From contig JAFMRN010000097.1 of assembly GCA_017354065.1 (NCBI GenBank), positions 1 through 8,352 on the forward strand: a stretch of 8,352 bases of DNA, given 5' to 3'. The position numbers were made by a program, and so were the translations under genes. Positions 1-6,010 of this stretch are shown one piece after another. The notes below the pieces were generated by a model. It saw only the letters and a list, made by a program, of their open reading frames with translations, did not search any database and was not told the DNA's origin. How positions within the stretch are numbered: the first letter of the stretch is position 1; each line of letters starts with the position of its first letter. Source of the stretch: Solirubrobacterales bacterium. Lineage in GTDB: Bacteria; Actinomycetota; Thermoleophilia; Solirubrobacterales; Solirubrobacteraceae.

Positions 1-581
1 GCGACGATGTCCGCGCCCGCGGTCGACAGCAGGTGGCCGAGCACCCAAAACTCGACACCGCCGATCACGCCGCCGCGGTTCTCCAGCACGTGCGCGGCCC
101 AGAAGTGGTTTGCCGGGGTCTTCCCCGGGCCGATCCCCAGTGTTCCGGCCGCCAGGGCCAGCGTCAGCCCCGCGAACAGGCACAGCGTCCCGGTGCGCAG
201 CGGGCGGGTCGGCGGGCCGCTGCGCAGCTCGCGCCCCAGCAGCAGTCCGCCCCCGAGGATCAAGGCCAGCGGCACCAGGTAGGCGAACACGCCCATCAGC
301 AGGCGAAAACCGGTGACGATCCCGTGTCCGAGGCTGCCGCCGCCCCAGTGCAGGTAGGTGACGCCGCCGAGGAAGATCCCGAGCGCGATCAGCGCCAGCG
401 CGAGGATGTCAACCTGGTGCGGTTCGAGCTCCAGGGCCGCGCGCAAGGCCGGTGCACTGGCTATGTGCGTGCGGCGTGCGCGGGTCGGCGGGGCTTGTTT
501 CTTGGCGGCGGGCTTGCGCTTGGCCGCGGGCTTTTTGGGCTTAGTAGACGTGGCGGGCATGCGACTTTTTGACTTCGCCAT
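1..581 (-). CDS. ftsK: DNA translocase FtsK, N-terminal membrane part (partial)
   Basis: Reading from an ATG at 581 down to the window edge gives 193 uninterrupted codons, so the gene is 5'-complete and 3'-truncated. Residues 1-37 are very rich in Lys, Arg, Ala and Pro. Hydrophobic segments follow at about 57-77, 87-115, 131-150 and 171-185, matching the multi-spanning membrane anchor that precedes the linker and ATPase motor of FtsK/SpoIIIE proteins. The motor domain lies outside the window, so the Walker motifs cannot be checked. FtsK acts at the division septum, pumping chromosome ends into daughter cells. A GGAG at 587-590, five bases before the ATG, supports this start; a second Met at residue 8 is a weaker alternative. 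The position near rnj and dapA on the same strand matches the mycobacterial order and strengthens the call. Another polytopic membrane protein with a basic tail is the main alternative. Confidence 0.78.
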   Translation of the reverse strand, partial: MAKSKSRMPATSTKPKKPAAKRKPAAKKQAPPTRARRTHIASAPALRAALELEPHQVDILALALIALGIFLGGVTYLHWGGGSLGHGIVTGFRLLMGVFAYLVPLALILGGGLLLGRELRSGPPTRPLRTGTLCLFAGLTLALAAGTLGIGPGKTPANHFWAAHVLENRGGVIGGVEFWVLGHLLSTAGADIV

Positions 582-586
582 CTGGG

Positions 587-590
587 CTCC
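587..590 (-). promoter_or_regulatory. Shine-Dalgarno site of the ftsK-like gene
   Basis: GGAG lies five bases upstream of the ATG at 581 on the minus strand. It fixes the start at residue 1 rather than at the downstream Met 8. It contrasts with the divergent response regulator gene, which has no such site. Confidence 0.55.
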
Positions 591-638
591 AGATCCTCTG
601 CCCGGAGGGGTGTGATCCGGCCGGCACTCGCGCCTGCC

Positions 639-644
639 TACCAT
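639..644 (+). promoter_or_regulatory. Candidate -10 box for a leaderless response regulator transcript
   Basis: TACCAT (TAnnnT pattern) ends seven bases before the ATG at 652, so transcription would begin at or next to the start codon. No Shine-Dalgarno sequence is present upstream of that ATG. No convincing -35 hexamer is visible at the normal spacing, which keeps confidence low. The arrangement matches the stronger cases upstream of dapA and the two lipoprotein genes. Confidence 0.35.
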
Positions 645-651
645 CCAGTTC

Positions 652-1341
652 ATGGCTACCGAGTTCGAGCGCCAGCCGCGCGTGTTGATCGTCGAGGACG
701 ACGACGCGATCGCCCAGGTATTGCAGCGATCACTGCGGATGGAGGGCTACGACGTGCGGCTCGCCACTGACGGCGTCAGCGCGCTGGATCACGCCCACGG
801 GTTCCTGCCTGACCTGGTGGTGCTCGACCTCGGGCTGCCGAAGCTCGACGGGATCGAGGTCGCCCGCCAGCTGCGCAAGACCGATGATGTGCCGATCCTC
901 GTGCTGACCGCCAGGGACGCCCTGGAGTCGCGGGTCGAGGGCCTGGATTCGGGCGCGGATGACTACCTGGTCAAGCCGTTTGAGCGCCAGGAGCTGCTGG
1001 CGCGGCTGCGGGCCCTGCTGCGACGGCGCCCGCCGCGCGGGCAGGCCGCCCTGGCGGTCGGTGATCTGACTCTGAACCCGGACACGCACGAGGTCGCGCG
1101 CAACAACCGGACGCTCGACCTGACCCAGCGTGAGTTCGAGTTGCTGGAGTATCTAATGCGCAATGAGCGGATTGTGATCTCACGCCAGCGCCTGCTTGAC
1201 GAGGTTTGGGGTTATGACCCCTTTAGCATGACCAACACAATCGAAGTCTTTGTATCCAACCTTCGAAGGAAGCTTGAAGCGGACGGTGAGCCCCGGCTCC
1301 TACATACGATCCGCGGCGCAGGCTACGTTCTCCGCGTATAG
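652..1341 (+). CDS. Two-component response regulator, OmpR/PhoB family
   Basis: The 229-residue product is full length for an OmpR/PhoB regulator. The receiver domain (about 10-122) shows the acidic pocket at D16/D17, the phosphoacceptor D59 in the VLDLGLPK motif, the switch T86 and the conserved K108 before Pro. The winged-helix DNA-binding domain (about 132-229) ends in the family signature with VWGYDP, the recognition helix around SNLRRKLE and the final HTIRGAGYVLR hairpin. It should be phosphorylated by the kinase encoded by the overlapping downstream gene and then bind promoters as a dimer. The ATG at 652 gives the usual short lead into the first beta strand; no Shine-Dalgarno is present, and a possible -10 box suggests a leaderless mRNA. 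The targets cannot be told from sequence. The last part of the gene (1141-1260) is much lower in GC than the rest. Confidence 0.95.
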   Translation: MATEFERQPRVLIVEDDDAIAQVLQRSLRMEGYDVRLATDGVSALDHAHGFLPDLVVLDLGLPKLDGIEVARQLRKTDDVPILVLTARDALESRVEGLDSGADDYLVKPFERQELLARLRALLRRRPPRGQAALAVGDLTLNPDTHEVARNNRTLDLTQREFELLEYLMRNERIVISRQRLLDEVWGYDPFSMTNTIEVFVSNLRRKLEADGEPRLLHTIRGAGYVLRV

Positions 1342-2821
1342 GCGAGTACCGGTCCGCTGGCGGCTCGCCGGCGGTTCCGCGGCGCTCACCTGCGTGATCC
1401 TCACCAGCTTCGCGGCGATCGTCGGGATCCTCGCGAACGGGCAGGTGCAGAACCTGTTCATCCAGTCCGTCGACAAGAGCTTCCAGCAGGTCGACGCGCA
1501 GATCCGGCCGATTGTGTCCCACGGCCGAACCTCCTGCAACGAGAACCTGCCCTCGCTGGCGTTTGCCGACAACGCCCAGATCCGGGTTGTCGATCAGTAC
1601 GGCGACACGCTCTGCTCGAGCCAGGTGACACCCACGGGCAAGCCGTTGAACACGCCGCTGCTCCAGGTTCCCGCCGGGGCCGGTAACCCGCCGAGCCAGT
1701 CCTACTCCCAGGCCGGCTACCAGGTCCGCGCCAGGTGGCTGTCCTGGGGCTCTGACAGCCACGGCTGGCTGCTGTACGCGCGGCCCGTGTCGGCAACCGA
1801 TCAGACGGTCTCGCGGATCCAGGCGTTCCTGGTGCTGGGCGTGATCGCCGGCGCGCTGCTCGCGTTGCTGGCGGGCCTGTACGTGGCCCAGCGGGCGATG
1901 CGCCCGGTCGCCCAGCTGACGGACGTGACGCGAGAGATCGAGCTGACCCGCGACCCGACGCTGCGGATCCCCCACCCCGAGGCCGAGGATGAGGTCGCCG
2001 AGCTGGCGCGCACGCTGGAGGGGATGCTCGCCTCCCTGGCCGGGGCGCGCGCGGACACGGAGGCCGCGCTGACCCGCCAGCGCGAGTTCGTGGCCGACGC
2101 CTCCCATGAGCTGCGCACCCCGCTGACGAGCGTGCTCGCGAACCTCGAGCTGCTGGCCGACGAGCTCCAGGGTGAGCAGGCCGAGTCGGCCAAATCCGCT
2201 TTGCGCTCCACGCGGCGGATGCGGCGGTTGGTCGGTGACCTGCTGCTGCTGGCCCGGGCCGATGCCAAGCGTGAGCAGCCGCACAAGCCGACGGATCTCG
2301 GCACGGTCCTGACGGACGCCGCCGGCGAGCTCGGGCCGGTCGCGGGCGACCACGTGCTCAGTGTTGATGCTCAGTCCGCGGTGATCGACGCGAACCGGGA
2401 TGACGTCCACCGGCTGATCCTGAACCTGATTGAGAACGCGCTGCGCCACACACCGGCCGGCACCCAGATCCGCGCCAGCACCGGGAACGACGGCAGTCGT
2501 GCGCTGCTGGTGATCGAGGACAGCGGCCCCGGCATCCCCGAGGAGCTGCGTGAGCGGGTATTCGACCGCTTCGTCCGCGGCAGCGGTGACGGGGGCCGCG
2601 GGACCGGGCTGGGGCTGGCGATCGTCCGCGCCGTGGCCGCCTCACACGATGGCTCCGTCGAGCTCACCTCATCCCAGGAGGACGGCCACGCGGGCACCCG
2701 CTTCGGGATCAGCTTCCCGCTGAGCCGGCTCGCGCGGGTGGAGATGGAGGAGCCCGATGCTTCGGGTCAGACTTCGACGACCACCGGCAAGACCATCGGC
2801 CGGCGTTTGAGGCGGCTGTAG
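1286..2821 (+). CDS. Membrane sensor histidine kinase, HAMP type
   Basis: With the GTG at 1286 the protein has 511 residues. TM1 is about 32-52, followed by an exported sensor region to about 178 with two cysteines (C84, C110) that could form a disulfide. TM2 is about 179-200 and HAMP about 201-250. The HisKA phosphoacceptor is H274 in the ASHELRTPLT box, followed by the N-box (N384 in LIENALRH), G1 DSGPG (412-416), F-box VFDRFVRG and G2 GRGTGLGL (437-444): all motifs of an active kinase. It is the obvious partner of the preceding regulator. The start is uncertain. GTG 1286 overlaps the regulator gene by 56 bases; an in-frame ATG at 1250 (523 residues) would overlap by 92; the next start codon, GTG 1394, would cut TM1. 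No good Shine-Dalgarno supports any choice, so translational coupling is likely. The last 18 codons lie antisense to the end of rnj. The ligand is unknown. Confidence 0.93.
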   Translation: MSPGSYIRSAAQATFSAYRRVPVRWRLAGGSAALTCVILTSFAAIVGILANGQVQNLFIQSVDKSFQQVDAQIRPIVSHGRTSCNENLPSLAFADNAQIRVVDQYGDTLCSSQVTPTGKPLNTPLLQVPAGAGNPPSQSYSQAGYQVRARWLSWGSDSHGWLLYARPVSATDQTVSRIQAFLVLGVIAGALLALLAGLYVAQRAMRPVAQLTDVTREIELTRDPTLRIPHPEAEDEVAELARTLEGMLASLAGARADTEAALTRQREFVADASHELRTPLTSVLANLELLADELQGEQAESAKSALRSTRRMRRLVGDLLLLARADAKREQPHKPTDLGTVLTDAAGELGPVAGDHVLSVDAQSAVIDANRDDVHRLILNLIENALRHTPAGTQIRASTGNDGSRALLVIEDSGPGIPEELRERVFDRFVRGSGDGGRGTGLGLAIVRAVAASHDGSVELTSSQEDGHAGTRFGISFPLSRLARVEMEEPDASGQTSTTTGKTIGRRLRRL

Positions 2822-4440
2822 ACAAACGCCGCGAGCTCCTCATGGAGCTCCTGTTGGAGCTCCTCTATCTCGCGGATCTTGTCATCGGCCGCGCGGCTCA
2901 GGATCAGCTCGATCTCCCGGCGGATCTCCTCGGCCAGCTCATCGCTATCGTCCATGAAGGGCACGCCGCGGAAGATCACCTCCGGGTCGTGGACGGGCTT
3001 GCCGTCCTGGCCTGAGATCGTCGCGACGACGATGAAGATGCCGTCCGCCGACAGCGTCCGGCGATCGCGCAGCGCGGTGTCCGCGGGGTCGCCGATATCT
3101 ACGCCGTCCACGAAGATCATCCCGGCCTGCTCCGGGTCGACGAACCGGGCGCCGTGTTCGTCGATCTCCAGCGGCAGGCCGTTGTCGCCCGCGAAGATGT
3201 CGTCGGGGTCGATACCCACCTGCTCGGCCAGCTGGCCGTGGAGTCGGATCCGCTTGTGATCGCCGTGGACGGGCAGCACATAGCGCGGCTTGACCAGGTT
3301 CAGCATCAGCTTCAGCTCCTCCTGGTAACCGTGCCCGGAGGCGTGGATCGGCGCGTCCGCGGTGGTGACCACGTCACAGCCGATCTGGTAGAGCCGGTCG
3401 ACGGTGTCTGACACCGCACGCTCGTTGCCCGGGATCGGCGTGGCGCTGAACACGACCGTGTCACCGCGGCGCAGCTGGATCTGGCGGTGGTCGTTGTGGG
3501 CCATGCGCCTGAGGGCGCTGAGCGGCTCGCCCTGGGAGCCGGTCGAGATCACGACCACGCGATGGTCGGGGAAGTCCTCAACCTCCTGGGGCTGGATCAG
3601 CATCCCGTCAGGCACGTCGATGTGACCGAGCGAACGTCCGATGCCGACGTTCTTGCGCATGCTGCGCCCGACCAGGGCGACCTTGCGGTCGAGCTCGGAG
3701 GCGGCGTCCACGACCTGTTGGACGCGGTGGATGTTGGAAGCGAAGGCCGTCACCACGATCCGTCCCTCACAACGGCTGAAGACCTCCTCCAAATGCGGTC
3801 CCACCCCGGACTCGGACGGTGAGTAGCCGGGCCGGTCGGCGTTGGTCGAGTCCCCGGCTAGCAACAGGATCCCGTCGCGGCCCAGCTCCGCCAGGCGGCT
3901 GAAATCGGCGGGCTTGTCATCTACCGGCGTCTGGTCGAACTTGTAATCGCCGGTCACCAGGACCGTGCCGAGCTCGGTGTGCAGCGCGACCGCGCAGGCG
4001 TCCGGGATCGAGTGGGTCATGCGCACCAGCTCGACGTCGAACGGGCCGGCCGCGATCTCGTCACCCGGCCGGACGTCGTTCAGGTCGACCTCTTTGAGCT
4101 TGTGCTCATCCAGCTTCGAGCGGGCCATCGCGATCGTCAGCCGCGTGCTGTAGACGGGCGGGTTGACGCCCTGGCGGTTCAGCTCGCGCATCACCCACGG
4201 CAGGGCGCCGAGGTGATCCTCGTGCCCGTGCGTGATCACGATCGCGTCTATGTCCTCGGCGCGCTCCTTCAGGTACGTGAAGTCCGGCAGCACCAGGTCT
4301 ATGCCGAGCATCTCCGCGGTTGGGAACCGCAGGCCGGTGTCGACCACGACGATCCTGCCGTCGTACTCCACGGCCATCATGTTCTTCCCGATTTCACCGA
4401 GGCCGCCGAGCGGCAGGACGCGAAGCTTGGGGCCGCTCAC
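2767..4440 (-). CDS. rnj: Ribonuclease J
   Basis: The 557-residue product has the usual length and layout of RNase J, a metallo-beta-lactamase/beta-CASP enzyme with 5'-3' exonuclease and endonuclease activity in RNA processing and decay. Visible zinc-site motifs are HGHEDH (71-76), H143 in MTHSIPD, D165 in TGDYKFD and H392 in PVHGDHKR. The beta-CASP insert includes the TAFASNIHR segment (about 231-239), STGSQGEP (299-306) and SGHGYQEE (368-375). The C-terminal domain (about 467-557) is intact. The start is GTG at 4440, sharing GTGA with the dapA stop, so the two genes should be translationally coupled; the N-terminus then begins the family pattern (LRVLPLGGLGEIGKN) directly. In mycobacteria the RNase J gene also lies next to dapA. 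Its 3' end overlaps the convergent kinase gene by 55 bp, with no terminator between them. Confidence 0.96.
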   Translation of the reverse strand: MSGPKLRVLPLGGLGEIGKNMMAVEYDGRIVVVDTGLRFPTAEMLGIDLVLPDFTYLKERAEDIDAIVITHGHEDHLGALPWVMRELNRQGVNPPVYSTRLTIAMARSKLDEHKLKEVDLNDVRPGDEIAAGPFDVELVRMTHSIPDACAVALHTELGTVLVTGDYKFDQTPVDDKPADFSRLAELGRDGILLLAGDSTNADRPGYSPSESGVGPHLEEVFSRCEGRIVVTAFASNIHRVQQVVDAASELDRKVALVGRSMRKNVGIGRSLGHIDVPDGMLIQPQEVEDFPDHRVVVISTGSQGEPLSALRRMAHNDHRQIQLRRGDTVVFSATPIPGNERAVSDTVDRLYQIGCDVVTTADAPIHASGHGYQEELKLMLNLVKPRYVLPVHGDHKRIRLHGQLAEQVGIDPDDIFAGDNGLPLEIDEHGARFVDPEQAGMIFVDGVDIGDPADTALRDRRTLSADGIFIVVATISGQDGKPVHDPEVIFRGVPFMDDSDELAEEIRREIELILSRAADDKIREIEELQQELHEELAAFVYSRLKRRPMVLPVVVEV

Positions 4441-5303
4441 GTTTTGGCGCCCAGCAGTCCGTGGCGCTCGAGCAGGACGCGGATCACGTCGGTCTCGGAC
4501 TCATCGAGCGCAACATAGGGCAGTCGCGGGCCGCCGACGTTCACGCCGATCAGGTTCAGGGCGGCCTTGCAGCTGACTGCGCGGGGCGCGATGCTGAGGT
4601 CGGTGAACGTGTCACGCAGCCCGGCGTTGACCGCCGCGCGGTTCTCGGGGTCGTCGGCCAGGCGCCGGAACTCCGTTCCGAAGATGTGGCTGCCGGTCAG
4701 GATCCCGCCGGGCTCCCCCAGGTCCAGCACGGCGGCGAGCGTGTCGTCGTCGCCGGCGTAGATGCTGAGGCCGTCGATCTTGGCCAGGTTGTTGGCGTTG
4801 GCCTGCTTGACCCCGACTATGTGGTCCAGCTGGGCCAGCTCCTTGAGCAGCTCGTTGGACAGGTCCTCGCCGGTACGGCCGGGGATGTTATAGAGCAGGA
4901 TCGGCAGGTCGGTCGCCTTGACCACCTCGCTGTAGTGCGCCTTGACGCCGCGCGGGCCCGGCTTGTTGTAGTACGGGTTGACCGCCAGCAGGCCGTCAGG
5001 CCGGGCTGCGGTCGCCTGCTCGGTGAGGTGGACGGCGTGCCGCGTGTCGTTGGAGCCGACGCCGGCAATCACCGTCTTGCCCGGATGCTGGGCGCGGGTT
5101 TGCTCGGTCACGAACCGGATGAAGCCGAGATGCTCCTCATCACTGAGCGTGGCGGCCTCCCCCGTGGTCCCGCACACGACCACGCCGTCCGAGCCCGTGT
5201 TGAACAGGTGGTCGAGCAGCTTGACGGTCGCCGCCTGATCGACGCGGCCTTGCGCATCGAAGGGCGTCACCATCGCGGTCAGGATCGCGCCGAAGTCGGT
5301 CAC
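4437..5303 (-). CDS. dapA: 4-hydroxy-tetrahydrodipicolinate synthase
   Basis: This 288-residue TIM-barrel enzyme condenses pyruvate with aspartate semialdehyde, the first committed step to diaminopimelate and lysine. Catalytic residues are all visible: T46/T47 in the CGTTGEA motif, Y111/Y112 in NPYYNKP, Y138 and R143 in YNIPGRTG, and the Schiff-base lysine K166 in GVKQ. Length is normal. The start is GTG at 5303, which gives the typical lead FGAILTAMVTPF. No Shine-Dalgarno precedes it; instead an extended -10 box ends seven bases upstream, suggesting its own leaderless transcript. The gene ends in TGA overlapping the GTG of rnj by four bases. Diaminopimelate made by this pathway is the cell-wall residue that the OmpA-domain proteins encoded nearby would be expected to bind, though that adjacency may be chance. 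Confidence 0.97.
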   Translation of the reverse strand: MTDFGAILTAMVTPFDAQGRVDQAATVKLLDHLFNTGSDGVVVCGTTGEAATLSDEEHLGFIRFVTEQTRAQHPGKTVIAGVGSNDTRHAVHLTEQATAARPDGLLAVNPYYNKPGPRGVKAHYSEVVKATDLPILLYNIPGRTGEDLSNELLKELAQLDHIVGVKQANANNLAKIDGLSIYAGDDDTLAAVLDLGEPGGILTGSHIFGTEFRRLADDPENRAAVNAGLRDTFTDLSIAPRAVSCKAALNLIGVNVGGPRLPYVALDESETDVIRVLLERHGLLGAKT

Positions 5304-5310
5304 GCGGCCG

Positions 5311-5319
5311 ATTATCTCA
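5311..5319 (-). promoter_or_regulatory. Extended -10 promoter of dapA, probably leaderless
   Basis: On the minus strand TGAGATAAT forms an extended -10 element (TG, one base, then GATAAT at 5316-5311). It ends seven bases before the GTG at 5303, so the predicted transcript starts at the start codon. It lies in the 45-base gap after the stress-type gene, so dapA-rnj may be transcribed apart from that gene. No -35 box is obvious, which extended -10 promoters tolerate. Confidence 0.5.
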
Positions 5320-5348
5320 GCCGGTGGGGACGCGGCGCGGTCCGGGGT

Positions 5349-5825
5349 TCAATGCTTGTGGCTGGCGAGCGCCGCGAACGGGCTCAGGATGTTCAGATGC
5401 TCGGGCTCCGGCTCTTCGATGTGGACCGGAACGGGCTTGGCCGGCTGGCAGACCTGCTGGGTGACCTGCGCGTCGGTCAGGCGGCGGATCCGCGCGGGCA
5501 GCCCGCCCTCGAGCCATTTCGAGGCTCCTGCCGGCAGCGTTGAGATCAGCACCTCGTCAAACCGGCGCGGGTCCCAGGCCTCGGCCACCGCGACGGCCGG
5601 GTCGTCGTCGCCGAGCAGCCCGTCGGCTTCCAGTCCGTGGTCGGAGAAGGCCTTCAGTGCCTTTGAGAGCCGCTCCTGTGCGGCCGCCTCGTCGCCGGCG
5701 TGTGCTGGGACGAGCAGCGTGAGCCTCAGCGGCTCGCGTTTGGCGCGCTCTGTCAGCGCGTCGTGGAGTTCCGGGGCGGTCGCCGTTACGTTCGCGACCA
5801 CAAGCAGACTGCGTTTGGGTGCCAT
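5349..5825 (-). CDS. Small UspA/Rossmann-like protein of unknown function
   Basis: The 158-residue product starts with a hydrophobic beta strand and turn (KRSLLVVANVTATAPEL), then a helix, a second strand (LRLTLLVPAH), a long helix, a GDDDPAVAVAEAW segment and a strand reading FDEVLISTLPAGASKWL. This alternating alpha/beta order and the D-D-P-A-V-A and S-T-L-P motifs recall single-domain universal-stress-like proteins of actinobacteria. The ATP-binding Gly pattern of true UspA is not clearly present, so nucleotide binding is doubtful. The last 35 or so residues form a Pro/Glu/His-rich tail ending SHKH. The ATG at 5825 was chosen because GGAGG sits five bases before it; the in-frame GTG at 5837 would place that site inside the gene. 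It lies 45 bases upstream of dapA on the same strand. No signal peptide is seen, so it is probably cytoplasmic. Confidence 0.8.
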   Translation of the reverse strand: MAPKRSLLVVANVTATAPELHDALTERAKREPLRLTLLVPAHAGDEAAAQERLSKALKAFSDHGLEADGLLGDDDPAVAVAEAWDPRRFDEVLISTLPAGASKWLEGGLPARIRRLTDAQVTQQVCQPAKPVPVHIEEPEPEHLNILSPFAALASHKH

Positions 5826-5830
5826 CTTCG

Positions 5831-5835
5831 CCTCC
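5831..5835 (-). promoter_or_regulatory. Strong Shine-Dalgarno of the Usp-like gene
   Basis: GGAGG lies five bases before the ATG at 5825. It rules against the upstream in-frame GTG at 5837. This gene and the ftsK-like gene are the ones in the window with a clear ribosome-binding site, implying true 5' leaders there. Confidence 0.65.
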
Positions 5836-5846
5836 ACGGGTTTTTG

Positions 5847-5902
5847 GGAGCGTCCGCCTTGGCGGCCTCCGTGTGGCCCGCGCGCACCCGCGTGGCGCGG
5901 GC
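5847..5902 (-). promoter_or_regulatory. Two tandem hairpins in the leader of the Usp-like gene
   Basis: Hairpin A pairs 5847-5850 with 5867-5870 (GGAG/CTCC) and 5854-5857 with 5862-5865 (CCGC/GCGG), with unpaired bases between the two stems. Hairpin B pairs GCCCGCG (5876-5882) with CGCGGGC (5896-5902) around a 13-base loop. Both would lie in the untranslated leader if transcription starts near 5916. No U-tract follows on either strand, so they do not look like terminators. They may stabilise the mRNA or be a by-product of high GC. Confidence 0.3.
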
Positions 5903-5922
5903 TGATTGATCCTTCTGTATTC

Positions 5923-5951
5923 AGCCTACTCCGGTTTCTCGGAGGTGTCGG
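5923..5951 (-). promoter_or_regulatory. Candidate promoter of the Usp-like gene
   Basis: On the minus strand CCGACA (5951-5946) and TAGGCT (5928-5923) are separated by 17 bases. The -10 hexamer is the same as the one used by the second lipoprotein gene. The predicted start near 5916 leaves a leader of about 90 bases that contains the Shine-Dalgarno. It is divergent from the lipoprotein promoter, with about 21 bases between the two -35 boxes. Confidence 0.35.
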
Positions 5952-5972
5952 CGGTGTTTCGTCTCCTCGACG

Positions 5973-6001
5973 TTGCGATGCACAGGTTGCCTGTGTAGTC
6001 T
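5973..6001 (+). promoter_or_regulatory. Promoter of the first lipoprotein-OmpA cassette
   Basis: TTGCGA (5973-5978) and TAGTCT (5996-6001) are spaced by 17 bases, close to the sigma-70/SigA optimum. The -10 box ends nine bases before the ATG at 6011, leaving a leader of only a few bases and no room for a Shine-Dalgarno. The spacer holds a perfect inverted repeat at 5981-5995. Confidence 0.6.
5981..5995. repeat. Perfect inverted repeat, candidate operator
   Basis: CACAGG (5981-5986) and CCTGTG (5990-5995) are exact reverse complements around a TTG spacer. The repeat fills almost the whole spacer between the -35 and -10 hexamers of the cassette promoter. A dimeric regulator bound here would block RNA polymerase, or could bend the spacer as MerR-type activators do. 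No local gene encodes an obvious MerR or TetR partner; the linked OmpR-type regulator normally prefers direct repeats. Confidence 0.45.
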
Positions 6002-6010
6002 TGCACCGCT

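Noticed and set aside
33..572. Plus-strand frames over the first 600 bases
   Set aside because: They lie antisense to the ftsK-like reading frame, which has a Shine-Dalgarno, a basic tail and clear membrane segments; the plus frames have none of these.
635..640. TAGGCA on the minus strand as a -10 box for the ftsK-like gene
   Set aside because: No -35 hexamer at suitable distance and only partial match; it also overlaps the proposed -10 of the divergent regulator.
1208..1224. GGGGT-TATG-ACCCC hairpin followed by TTT, like a small terminator
   Set aside because: It lies inside the conserved VWGYDP coding segment of the regulator and would cut off the kinase; the short T-run and coding constraint make chance more likely.
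1223..2449. A 408-codon open frame on the minus strand
   Set aside because: It is antisense to the well-supported kinase, has the Arg/Gln/Gly-rich composition typical of GC-rich shadow frames and shows no domain.
4320..5543. A 407-codon open frame on the plus strand
   Set aside because: It runs antisense through the rnj start, dapA and the Usp-like gene, which all have catalytic or fold motifs; the translation looks like a shadow.
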